A program made the position numbers and the translations under genes. From Pseudomonas sp. CFBP13508 (lineage in GTDB: Bacteria > Pseudomonadota > Gammaproteobacteria > Pseudomonadales > Pseudomonadaceae), in the NCBI RefSeq assembly GCF_005233515.1, contig NZ_QFZZ01000014.1, positions 1 to 64,000 on the forward strand: a stretch of DNA of 64,000 nucleotides, given 5' to 3'. Position 1 is the first letter of the stretch, and each line of letters begins with the position of its first letter. The notes under the pieces are model-generated. The model was not told the DNA's origin, did not search any database, and saw only the letters and a program-made list of their open reading frames with translations. Shown piece after piece: positions 9,000 through 16,534 of this stretch.

Positions 9000-9989
9000 T
9001 TAAGCTACTTGGCACAAGGCCGTTGGATCGATGGAAATTGCCAGGCGCTGTCCGTCGGGATGCAGATCGGCGGCGGAACGGTTGAGCACATCGACCACCA
9101 ATTCCACGCCGCGTGCTTCGACGCGATAGCGAATGACGTTACCGAGCAGGCTGTGGCTGCGGATCTGCGCGTCGAGTTCGCCGTCGAGGCTCAGTTCGAT
9201 GGCTTCCGGGCGGATGGCGATGCGGTGGCTGATCGGCCGTTGCAACAGCTTTGAGGCGGCAGCGGCATCGAGCAGGTTGTAGTTGCCGATGAAGCCGGCG
9301 GCGAACACATCGACCGGCGCGGTATAGAGGGTTTCGGCATCGCCGCTCTGGACGATCTTGCCCTGATTCATCAGGAATATCCGGTCCGACATGGTCAGCG
9401 CTTCTTCCTGATCGTGGGTGACGAAGATCGTGGTCAGGCCAAGTTCGCGCTGAATCTGGCGAATCTGTTCGCGCAGGTGTTTGCGTATCCGTGCGTCGAG
9501 GGCTGACAAAGGCTCATCCAGCAGCAACAAGCGCGGGCGGGTTACCAGTGAGCGGGCGAGGGCGACTCGTTGGCATTGGCCACCTGAAAGCTGATGCGGA
9601 TAGCGGCTGGCGAAGTCGTGCAGCTCAACCAGTTTCAACACTTCTGCCACGCGTTTGTGGCTGTCATCGGCGTTGACCTTTTGCATACGCAGGCCGAAGG
9701 CGACGTTCTGTTCGACGGTCATGTTTGGGAACAGCGCATAGCTTTGAAAGACCATGCCGATTCCGCGTTTCTGCGGGCTCAACGGCACGATGTCGACGCC
9801 CTCGAGGAGGATCTTGCCGCCGTCCACCGGGGTCAGCCCGGCGATGCAACGCAGCAAAGTCGACTTGCCGCACCCGGACGGGCCGAGCAGGGTGACGAAC
9901 TCACCTTTGTTGATCTCGCAATCGATGTCGCTGAACACCGTGGTGCCGGCATAACTTTTCTGCAGGTGTTGGACGCTGACGTAGCTCAT
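9000..9989 (-). CDS. ABC transporter ATP-binding protein (PotA/FbpC-like importer ATPase)
   Basis: This 329-residue ATPase has Walker A LLGPSGCGKSTLLR (about 33-46), signature LSGGQCQRVALARS, Walker B LLLLDEPLSALD, and the switch His in IFVTHDQEEAL. A C-terminal TOBE-like regulatory domain begins near residue 235. It energises import through the two permeases encoded just upstream; its ATG overlaps the permease stop by 4 bp (ATGA), a sign of translational coupling. The family covers importers of polyamines, iron, sulfate and aminoethylphosphonate. The Pho-box-like promoters upstream of this operon favour a phosphorus compound, which is inference. Confidence 0.92.
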   Translation of the reverse strand: MSYVSVQHLQKSYAGTTVFSDIDCEINKGEFVTLLGPSGCGKSTLLRCIAGLTPVDGGKILLEGVDIVPLSPQKRGIGMVFQSYALFPNMTVEQNVAFGLRMQKVNADDSHKRVAEVLKLVELHDFASRYPHQLSGGQCQRVALARSLVTRPRLLLLDEPLSALDARIRKHLREQIRQIQRELGLTTIFVTHDQEEALTMSDRIFLMNQGKIVQSGDAETLYTAPVDVFAAGFIGNYNLLDAAAASKLLQRPISHRIAIRPEAIELSLDGELDAQIRSHSLLGNVIRYRVEARGVELVVDVLNRSAADLHPDGQRLAISIDPTALCQVA

Positions 9990-10786
9990 TCGCTTTTGTC
10001 CTTGTTCAAGATGTTGGCGATCCAGGTCAGGACCAGCACGAAAAAGAAATACGAAATGACCAGCGCACTGGTGAAGTGGCCGCTGCTGTTACGCATGTTG
10101 TTCAGGTACACCTGCAGTGTTTCGTAGCGGGTGCCGACGAGGATGTTGGCGAACACGAATTCACCGAAGAGGAACGAGAACGACAGCAGCAGCGCCACCA
10201 TCAGGCCTTTGCGCAGATTCGGCAGCACCACCAGAAACGCCGCTTGAAAGGTGCTGGCGCCGAGCAGTTGCGCGGCGTCCATCAGGTCGCGCAGGTTGAT
10301 CGCTTGCAGGTTGTTGGTGATCGCGCGGTACATGAACGGCAGCGCCACGGTGAAGTAGCAGCCGATCAGAATCCATGGCGTACCGACCATCGCCATCGGC
10401 CCGGAACCGTAGAGCTGCAACAGCCCCACCGAGGACACCACTGGCGGCACCGCGAAGGGCAGCAGGATTAGGATGTTCATCAGTGCATCGAGTTTCGGGA
10501 AGTAGTAATGCACGACGAACAGCAGCGGCAGGATCAGCAGCACCGACAGCACCAGCGCGCCGACACAGACAATCAGCGACTGACCGAATGCATGCAGAAA
10601 GCGCGGATCGCTCCACAGCTGGATGTACCACTTGAAGGTGAAGCCGCTGGGCAGAATCGTTGCCGACCAACTGCTGGCGATCGAATAGACCAGCGTGCCC
10701 AGCAGCGGCAACAGCAGAATGGCGAACAGCAGATAAACCACGACGCGGTGGTAGAGGCCGGCCGGGCCGGATTCAGCGCGAGACAT
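9986..10786 (-). CDS. ABC transporter permease (second subunit)
   Basis: This 266-residue inner-membrane protein has about six predicted transmembrane helices, starting with VVVYLLFAILLLPLLGTLVY. The EAA-type loop around NLRDLMDAAQLLGASTFQA would contact the ATPase. It overlaps the upstream permease gene by 14 bp and the downstream ATPase gene by 4 bp, so the three membrane and ATPase parts are made as one unit. It belongs to the PotC/PhnV-like binding-protein-dependent permeases. Specificity is not visible in the permease. Confidence 0.92.
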   Translation of the reverse strand: MSRAESGPAGLYHRVVVYLLFAILLLPLLGTLVYSIASSWSATILPSGFTFKWYIQLWSDPRFLHAFGQSLIVCVGALVLSVLLILPLLFVVHYYFPKLDALMNILILLPFAVPPVVSSVGLLQLYGSGPMAMVGTPWILIGCYFTVALPFMYRAITNNLQAINLRDLMDAAQLLGASTFQAAFLVVLPNLRKGLMVALLLSFSFLFGEFVFANILVGTRYETLQVYLNNMRNSSGHFTSALVISYFFFVLVLTWIANILNKDKSE

Positions 10787-11609
10787 GGTAGCTCCTCTTC
10801 AACAGCAGTTGATGCACGACGGTGACGATGGTCATCAGCGCCACGAGCACCACGGCCAGGGCGCTGGCCAGGTTCGGGTCAAGGGAAATGTCGCCGGAGA
10901 CCATCGCCGCAATACGGATCGGTAGAACGTTGAAGTTGCCGGTGGTCAGCGCATAAACCGTGGCGTAGGCGCCGAGGGCGTTGGCCAGCAGGATCACGAA
11001 CGTGCCGAGCAGCGCCGGGGTCAACACCGGCAGGCCGATGTGCCGCCAGAACTGCCAGCCGTTGGCGCCGAGCAGTGCGGCGGACTCGCGCCAGTCTTCC
11101 CGCAGAGCGTCGAAAGCCGGGTAGAGGAGCAGCACGCCGAGGGGAATCTGGAAGTAGGTGTAGAGGATGATCAGGCCGGTTTTCGAGTACAGGTTGAAGT
11201 CCTGAATGATCCCCGACTGCTTGAGCATGATGGTAATGCTGCCGTTGAAACCGAGCAGGATGATGAAGGCGAACGCCAGCGGCACGCCGGCAAAATTGCT
11301 GGTCATGTTGGCGAAGGCATTCACGAAGTTGCGCAGCTTCGAATCGACGCGGCGTAGTGAATACGCACCCAGCACGGCGATGATGATGCCGAATACGCTC
11401 GACCAGAAACTGATCTCCAGGCTGTACTGGATCGCCTGCCGATAGAACTTCGAACCGAAGATCTTGCTGAAGTTGGCCAGGCCCCAGCCGGACTCTTCCG
11501 ATTGCAGGCTGTTGATCATCACCCAGACCAGCGGGGCAATTTCGAAGACGATGAAGAACAGCGCGAAGGGCACCAGACACAGCGCCGCGAGCCATTTGCC
11601 GCGATTCAT
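10773..11609 (-). CDS. ABC transporter permease (first subunit)
   Basis: Inner-membrane permease of the PotB/PhnU-like group, about six transmembrane helices, 278 residues from the chosen start MNRGKWLAALCLVPF. The open frame extends 21 codons upstream, but those codons overlap the preceding phosphohydrolase gene; the chosen start lies 5 bp after its stop. The coupling loop reads DALREDWRESAALLGANGW. It should form a heterodimer with the following permease. The run of hydrolase, two permeases and ATPase with 5-bp or overlapping junctions indicates one operon. Confidence 0.9.
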   Translation of the reverse strand: MNRGKWLAALCLVPFALFFIVFEIAPLVWVMINSLQSEESGWGLANFSKIFGSKFYRQAIQYSLEISFWSSVFGIIIAVLGAYSLRRVDSKLRNFVNAFANMTSNFAGVPLAFAFIILLGFNGSITIMLKQSGIIQDFNLYSKTGLIILYTYFQIPLGVLLLYPAFDALREDWRESAALLGANGWQFWRHIGLPVLTPALLGTFVILLANALGAYATVYALTTGNFNVLPIRIAAMVSGDISLDPNLASALAVVLVALMTIVTVVHQLLLKRSYHVSR

Positions 11610-11614
11610 GGCAT

Positions 11615-12421
11615 TCACTTGAGCAGCTCCCGGCACACAGGTTTGTCGTGGGGCACGCCGAGCAGTTCGCAAACCGTGCCGCAGAGCTCGGTCTGCTTCG
11701 GAGTGGCGTCAGGGTTGAGGCTGAACGCCTCACCGAGGACGAACAGCGGTACCTGACGTTCTTCCGCCAGCAGGCCGTTGTGCGAACGATCGTTGTTCAT
11801 GCCGTGGTCGGCGGTCACCAATACCTGATAACCAGCGTCGAGCCAGCTCTGCAGATAATCGGCGAGGATGACGTCAGCCGAGCGCGCGCTGTTGCGGTAT
11901 TGCGAGCTGTCGAGGCCGTGCTTGTGCCCGGCGTCGTCGATGTTCATCGGGTGGATCAGGAGGAAATCCGGCGCGTGGCGCAGGCGCAGGCTTTCGGCGT
12001 CGGCGAACAGGTGCGAATCCGGATAATGATCGTTCCAGTAGAAGTGGCCGTACTGGATCGGCAGCGTCGGATCATTGGTGTGGCGGTCGCGCGCCGCCAC
12101 GAACGGTGAGCGGTTGTACAGCTCGCTGACCCAGTGATACGCCGCAGCGGCTGTTTTCAACCCGGCATCGCGGGCGTAGTGATAGATGCTGCGCTGGTTG
12201 GACAAGCGCGAGACATTGTTGTGGACAATGCCGCTGTCGATCGGCGGCACGCCGGTGAGAATACATTCGTAAAGCGGTCGGGACAGGGCCGGCAATTCGC
12301 ACTCCAGCTGATAGAGCGCCGCGCGTCCTGCGCCAACATAAGCCTGCAGATGCCCCATGGCGTGACACGCAACCTCGTAGTTGAGGCCGTCGAGCACGAC
12401 AAGGATGACGGTGTGCTTCAT
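11615..12421 (-). CDS. Alkaline-phosphatase-superfamily hydrolase (type I phosphodiesterase/nucleotide pyrophosphatase fold)
   Basis: This 268-residue protein has no evident signal peptide, so it is probably cytoplasmic. Metal-site motifs of the superfamily are visible in order: VVLDGLNYEV near the N-terminus, GVPPIDSGIVHNN around the expected nucleophile, HPMNIDDAGHKHG (Asp/His) and VTADHGMNND (Asp-His). Expected chemistry is metal-dependent hydrolysis of a phosphate monoester, diester or phosphonate. Within an ABC-importer operon it probably processes the imported compound. Phosphonoacetate-hydrolase-like and phosphodiesterase functions are both possible; sequence reading cannot choose. A REP pair separates it from the binding-protein gene upstream. 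Confidence 0.85.
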   Translation of the reverse strand: MKHTVILVVLDGLNYEVACHAMGHLQAYVGAGRAALYQLECELPALSRPLYECILTGVPPIDSGIVHNNVSRLSNQRSIYHYARDAGLKTAAAAYHWVSELYNRSPFVAARDRHTNDPTLPIQYGHFYWNDHYPDSHLFADAESLRLRHAPDFLLIHPMNIDDAGHKHGLDSSQYRNSARSADVILADYLQSWLDAGYQVLVTADHGMNNDRSHNGLLAEERQVPLFVLGEAFSLNPDATPKQTELCGTVCELLGVPHDKPVCRELLK

Positions 12422-12461
12422 AGGGGCAAGAACTCCGAAAACAAATCTGGAACCAATCTGT

Positions 12462-12543
12462 GTAGGAGCTGCCGGAGGCTGCGATCTTTTGATGTTGCTT
12501 TAAAGGGCAAGATCAAAAGATCGCAGCCTCCGGCAGCTCCTAC
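12462..12543. repeat. REP pair, GATCGCAGCC/GGCAGCTCCTAC family
   Basis: Two nearly perfect inverted copies, GTAGGAGCTGCCGGAGGCTG... and its complement, are separated by about 25 bp. The pair lies inside the transport operon, just after the binding-protein gene. Such hairpins can stabilise the upstream message, which would favour a high level of binding protein relative to the membrane parts. Confidence 0.9.
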
Positions 12544-12553
12544 AGATGAAGGA

Positions 12554-13621
12554 TTACTTCATCTCGACGATGACTTCTTCGTTCCACTGTTGTGGCAGGG
12601 CTTTGGAGGTCTTTTCCCACGCCTCGGCGTCCTTGACCGGCGTGACCTTCTTGTACTGCTCGTTCGGCAGCAGTTGGGCTTTCACGTCTTCCGGCAGTTG
12701 CAGGTGTTCGGCGCGGATCGGCCGGGCGTTGCCGCGGGCGAGGTTGGTCTGGCCGGCGTCGCTGAAGATGTATTCGCGGGTCAGCTTGGCGGCGTTGGGG
12801 TTTTTCGCGTACTTGTTGATGATCGTGGTGTAGCCGGAAATCACCGAGCCGTCAGACGGGATCAGCACCACGTAGTCATCCGGATTGGCCATCTTGGCTT
12901 TGTAGCTGAGGCCGTTGAAATCCCAGACCACGCCGACTTCGATCTCGCCTTTTTCCATGGTGGCGATGGTCGGGTTTGCCATCGACAGACGACCCTGTTT
13001 GGCAAGGTCAGCGAACAGCAGCAGGGCAGGCTTGATGTTTTTCTCGTCACCGCCATTGGCCAGTGCGGCGGCGAGAACGCCGTTGGCGGCCTGCGCTGCA
13101 GTGCTCACGTCGCCGATGGAAACCTTGTATTTGCCGGTCTTCAGGTCAGCCCATTTGGTCGGCACGTCGGAGCCGTTCAGCAGCTTCTTGTTGACGATGA
13201 AGGCGATGGTACCGGTGTAGGCCAGCGCCCAGTTGCCGTCCTTGTCCTTGGCCCAGTCCGGAATCTGATCCCAGGTGCTTGGTTTGTACGGTTGCACCAC
13301 GCCTTGCTTGACCGCGATCGGGCCGAAGGCGGCACCGACGTCGCCGATGTCGGCGGTGGCGTTATCTTTCTCGGCGGCGAACTTGGCGATTTCCTGAGCC
13401 GAACTCATGTCGGTGTCGATGTGCTTCAAGCCGTAATTCGCAGCCAGGTCATCCCACGTGCCTTTCCAGTTGGCCCAGTTGTCGGGCATGCCGACGCTAT
13501 TGACCGCGCCTTCCGCTTTCGCAGCGGCTTCGAGGGTTTTCAGATCGGTGTCGGCCGCCATGGCGGCGGTGCACATAGCGATGGTCGAGCCTAACAGTGT
13601 TGCCAGGAAAAGCTGTTTCAT
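12554..13621 (-). CDS. Periplasmic substrate-binding protein of the ABC importer
   Basis: This 355-residue protein starts 8 bp after AAGGAGC and has a signal peptide (MKQLFLATLLGSTIAMC... cleaved near AMAAD). The rest resembles the PotD/Fbp-like extracellular solute-binding family (type 2 periplasmic fold), with GMPDNWANWKGTWDDL near the start and VVLIPSDGSVISGY in the second lobe. It is first in the operon with the hydrolase, permeases and ATPase. The 5' region carries a Pho-box-like element and a HutC-type operator (separate entries). The ligand is unknown; a phosphonate or phosphate ester is inferred from regulation and neighbours. Confidence 0.9.
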   Translation of the reverse strand: MKQLFLATLLGSTIAMCTAAMAADTDLKTLEAAAKAEGAVNSVGMPDNWANWKGTWDDLAANYGLKHIDTDMSSAQEIAKFAAEKDNATADIGDVGAAFGPIAVKQGVVQPYKPSTWDQIPDWAKDKDGNWALAYTGTIAFIVNKKLLNGSDVPTKWADLKTGKYKVSIGDVSTAAQAANGVLAAALANGGDEKNIKPALLLFADLAKQGRLSMANPTIATMEKGEIEVGVVWDFNGLSYKAKMANPDDYVVLIPSDGSVISGYTTIINKYAKNPNAAKLTREYIFSDAGQTNLARGNARPIRAEHLQLPEDVKAQLLPNEQYKKVTPVKDAEAWEKTSKALPQQWNEEVIVEMK

Positions 13622-13667
13622 TCCGAAGCTCCTTGGTCGTGTTCAACGCTGCGATTGCGGTTGGTGT

Positions 13668-13727
13668 TGGTCTAGGTCAGCAATACCTGAGCCAATTTAG
13701 GTCGGCTGGATGACATTTTGATGTCGA
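13668..13727 (-). promoter_or_regulatory. Candidate leftward PhoB-dependent promoter with HutC-type operator
   Basis: Reading leftwards, TCGACAT-CAAA-ATGTCAT (13727-13710) has the 7+4+7 layout of a Pho box and matches CTGTCAT at 4 and 6 of 7 positions. Exactly 10 bp further lies TAAATT (13699-13694), a fair -10. Immediately downstream of the expected start point is TGGTCTAGGTCA (13668-13679), close to the TGGTCTAGACCA operators of HutC-subfamily GntR regulators. The element precedes the binding-protein gene. It is a pattern match only. Confidence 0.55.
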
Positions 13728-13859
13728 TGGCCTCGTGGCTGATCTTTTATCAACCATTGTCAGGAAGGTGCCAGATCAGCGTAGACCATACCCAAAGGCC
13801 CGTAGGGCAGGGGACTTGGCCGATGTATTGCAAGCCGTGAAAGCGACCGTTCGGTAGTT

Positions 13860-13958
13860 TTGTCATCTGTCGGTCATCTGCACTGCCTAGGCTTGCAACA
13901 TACGAAGGCGCTTTGATCGGCGTTCGGATTTGCCCCGAAACAGTGCTGGTCTAGTCCA
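13860..13958 (+). promoter_or_regulatory. Candidate rightward PhoB-dependent promoter with HutC-type operator
   Basis: TTGTCAT-CTGT-CGGTCAT (13860-13877) is a Pho-box-like direct repeat with 6 of 7 matches in each half. After exactly 10 bp follows TAGGCT (13888-13893) as a weak -10. TGGTCTAGTCCA (13947-13958), a near-palindrome, lies 14 bp before the regulator's ATG, where a bound repressor would block its own gene. A half site TAGACCA is at 13782-13788. The rest of 13622-13972 shows no gene. Confidence 0.55.
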
Positions 13959-13972
13959 GATAGGTAACGTTG

Positions 13973-14686
13973 ATGCGCGATGAGGCAACGAAAGCGGTGA
14001 CAGCGATTGGCCAGGTGCTGCAGGAGCAGATCGATCATGGTTTGCTGGCGGCCGGGAGCAAGTTGCCCGCTGAACGCAAGCTCAGCGAGTTGTTCGGGAC
14101 GACGCGGATCACCGTGCGAGAGGCGTTGTTGCAACTGGAGGCGCAGGGGCAGATTTACCGTGAAGAGCGGCGCGGCTGGTTCGTGTCGCCGCCGCGTCTG
14201 GCGTACAACCTGATGCAGCGCAGTCACTTTCACGCGATGGTCAGTGCGCAGGGGCGTGAGCCGTCGACCGAGGTGATTTCGGCGCGGTTGCAGCCGGCTT
14301 CGGCGGCGGTGTGTGCGTGGTTGCAGTTGCCGGCCTTGTCGAGCGTGATTCAGATTTGCCGCTCTCGGCGCATTGATGGGCGACTGGTGTTGTATGTGGA
14401 GCATTATCTGAATCCGCAGTTTTTTCCGGGGATCCTCGAGTTTGATTTGAATCAGTCGATCACCGAGCTGTATGCGCGGCATTTCGATTTGCACTATGGG
14501 CGGGTGCGGTTTGAGATCGTGCCTACGTCTTTATCTGTCGATGCGGCGGCGGCTTTACGGGTGTCGGTGGGGAGTCCGGGACTGAGGATTGCTCGGGTCA
14601 ATTATGATCAGCATGGGCGGTTGATTGATTGTGATCTGGAGTTTTGGCGGCATGATGCGATTCACGTAGGGGTTGATGTGGTTTGA
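13973..14686 (+). CDS. GntR-family (HutC subfamily, UTRA domain) transcriptional regulator
   Basis: This 237-residue protein starts at ATG 13973; a TTG one codon earlier is possible. The winged-helix N-terminus shows the GntR pattern GSKLPAERKLSELFGTTRITVREAL (about 35-60, key residues Pro-Ala-Glu-Arg and Thr-Arg-Ile-Thr-Val-Arg). The C-terminal UTRA domain (about 85-230) binds a small ligand, as in HutC, PhnF and NagR. The gene is divergent from the ABC binding-protein gene. Two TGGTCTAG-type operators, one in front of each gene, suggest it represses the transporter and itself until the ligand appears. PhnF-like and PhnR-like regulators of phosphonate use belong to this subfamily. Confidence 0.9.
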   Translation: MRDEATKAVTAIGQVLQEQIDHGLLAAGSKLPAERKLSELFGTTRITVREALLQLEAQGQIYREERRGWFVSPPRLAYNLMQRSHFHAMVSAQGREPSTEVISARLQPASAAVCAWLQLPALSSVIQICRSRRIDGRLVLYVEHYLNPQFFPGILEFDLNQSITELYARHFDLHYGRVRFEIVPTSLSVDAAAALRVSVGSPGLRIARVNYDQHGRLIDCDLEFWRHDAIHVGVDVV

Positions 14687-14754
14687 CCTTGGCGGCCTCT
14701 GGGCCGACCAGGTTGGTTGGGTTTTGCGTGAATATCCGTTTCTGCGGGTGTTGC

Positions 14755-15000
14755 TGGTTACGGTTCCGCTCTTACAGCGGGTCACTTTGGCAAACGCCCC
14801 AAAGTAACCAAAGGTCTGCGCCCTGACGTTCGGCCCGCTCGCTGGGGCTCGGGGTTCCTTCGCTCCGGGATCGATCCTGGCGCAGCGGCTCCGGTTTGCT
14901 TCGCTGCACCTACACTCGCTGTGTACGACTGCGTCGTACGGTCGCTGCGCTCCCACGCCCGGATCAATCCCTCCACTCAGCCTGCCGACGGGCTCCGAGA
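14755..15000. repeat. Dispersed intergenic repeat of about 250 bp, no convincing gene
   Basis: The 450-bp gap 14687-15136 holds no supported gene. Most of it is a GC-rich stretch beginning GTTACGGTTCCGCTCTTAC and containing CCAAAGTAACCAAAGGTC and GACTGCGTCGTACGG. I remember near-identical stretches in many Pseudomonas intergenic regions. Short reading frames across it (for example 14782-14976 minus) look spurious because they are Arg/Pro-rich and without ribosome sites. Only one copy is in this window. Confidence 0.55.
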
Positions 15001-15040
15001 TCAAGATCAAAAGCGGTGCTCGAGCTAACGCTCATCGTGT

Positions 15041-15116
15041 GTAGGAGCTGCCGAAGGCTGCGATCTTTTGCTTTTGCTTTCGCTTTTCTGTGGGAGCGAG
15101 CCTGCTCGCGAAAGCG
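15041..15116. repeat. Two single REP units of different families side by side
   Basis: GTAGGAGCTGCCGAAGGCTG... (15041-15070) belongs to the GATCGCAGCC family, and TGTGGGAGCGAGCCTGCTCG... (15090-15116) to the GCGAGCAGGCTCGC family. Each is a lone unit rather than an inverted pair, which is unusual in this window. They lie between the regulator and M20 genes, which converge. Confidence 0.8.
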
Positions 15117-15136
15117 CCCCCACAGTCAACCCCTCT

Positions 15137-16471
15137 CTACTTGCCTACCGCCGCATTCCCATACAAATAATCCGTCGCCAACGACGCCAATGTCCTGACC
15201 CCAACCACCAACGCCGACTCATCGACAAAGAACCCCGGATTATGATTCGGCGCAGCTTTGCTCATGTCCTGGTCCCTCGGGGTCACGCCAAGAAATACAA
15301 ACAACCCCGGTGCTTCTTTGGCAAAGAACGAGAAATCTTCCGCCCCACCCACCAGCGGTCCCTGCACCACGTCATCCTTGGCAGCCCACTTCAACGTCGG
15401 CAGCATTTTTTCGGTCAGTGCCGGGTTGTTGATGGTCGGGTCGTATTTTTCGATGATGGTGACGTCGGCCTTGGCGCCGCCGCTTTCCGCGATTTTCTCG
15501 ATGGTCTGGCGCACGTCGCTGTGCAGTTTCTGGCGGATGCCGTAGTCGTAGGAGCGGATCGTGCCGGTCATGTCGAGCGATTCGGGGATGATGTTGTAGC
15601 GGGTGCCGCCGTTGATGGTGCCGATGCTGACCACCGACGGGTAAGAGGAAATGTCGGTGCGGCGGCTGACCACGGTTTGCAGGCCGACGATGGTTTGTGC
15701 GCCGACGGTGATCGGGTCGATGCCGTCCCAGGGGCGGCCGGCGTGGGTTTGTTTGCCGTGGATCTTGATGCGCAGGTCGTCGGAGCTGGCCAGGGTCGGG
15801 CCGGGGCGGTAGGCGATCTGGCCGGCGGGGACGCCGGCCCAGACGTGCAGGCCAAATACCGCGTCGGGTTTCGGCGATTTCATCACGCCTTCCTCGACCA
15901 TCATCTTCGCGCCCCAGGTGTTTTTGCCGTCGGGAATAAAATCACTCGGACCTTCCTCGGCGGGCTGGAAGTAGAACACTACGGTGCCGGGCAGGGTGCC
16001 GCGCATGCCCGTCAGAATTTTCGCTGCGCTGAGCAGGATCGCGGTGTGGACGTCGTGGCCGCAGGCGTGCATGACGTCGACTTCCTTGTCGAGATACGTG
16101 CCTTTGGCTTTCGAAGCGAACGGCAGGTCCGAGACTTCCTTGACCGGCAGCGCATCCATGTCGGCGCGCAGGGCCACGGTCGGGCCGGGCAGGGCGCCTT
16201 TGAGAATGGCGACAACGCCGGTGCGGGCGACGCCGGTTTTCACTTCCAGGCCCATGGCTTGCAGCTGTTTGGCGACCAGTTCAGCGGTGCGTTTTTCAGT
16301 GTTGCCAAGTTCTGGATGAGCGTGAAGGTCGCGGCGGGTTTCCAGCAGCTCCGGTTCGAGCTTCTGCGCCTGCTCGGCGATGCGCGTGCGGGCGCTGTCC
16401 ATCGTCGCGGCGCTGGCGTGGCTGGCGACCAGGGTGAGCAAAAGGGTCTGGGCAATGCGCGTCAGTTGCAT
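15137..16471 (-). CDS. M20-family metallopeptidase/amidohydrolase with signal peptide
   Basis: I chose the start MQLTRIAQTLLL, which follows AAGGAGAAGCCC and begins a clear signal peptide ending ASHASA; the frame is open 16 codons further upstream. The mature part has the M20D pattern: RRDLHAHPEL near the N-terminus, ADMDALP, HACGHDVHTAILL (metal ligands), and FQPAEEGPSD. This subgroup includes IAA-amino-acid and hippurate hydrolases, which cleave N-acyl amino acids. The length (444) is usual for the family. The exported location suggests scavenging of periplasmic amides. The gene stands alone between repeats and the MscS gene; the substrate is not known. Confidence 0.88.
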   Translation of the reverse strand: MQLTRIAQTLLLTLVASHASAATMDSARTRIAEQAQKLEPELLETRRDLHAHPELGNTEKRTAELVAKQLQAMGLEVKTGVARTGVVAILKGALPGPTVALRADMDALPVKEVSDLPFASKAKGTYLDKEVDVMHACGHDVHTAILLSAAKILTGMRGTLPGTVVFYFQPAEEGPSDFIPDGKNTWGAKMMVEEGVMKSPKPDAVFGLHVWAGVPAGQIAYRPGPTLASSDDLRIKIHGKQTHAGRPWDGIDPITVGAQTIVGLQTVVSRRTDISSYPSVVSIGTINGGTRYNIIPESLDMTGTIRSYDYGIRQKLHSDVRQTIEKIAESGGAKADVTIIEKYDPTINNPALTEKMLPTLKWAAKDDVVQGPLVGGAEDFSFFAKEAPGLFVFLGVTPRDQDMSKAAPNHNPGFFVDESALVVGVRTLASLATDYLYGNAAVGK

Positions 16472-16534
16472 GGGCTTCTCCTTGATTATTGTTGTTGGCT
16501 TCCTTGCCTGTGACTGCAACCGCGCGCCTGAGTG

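Noticed and set aside
14782..15010. Short minus-strand frames in the dispersed repeat
   Set aside because: Arg/Pro-rich products, no ribosome sites, and the DNA is better explained as an intergenic repeat.
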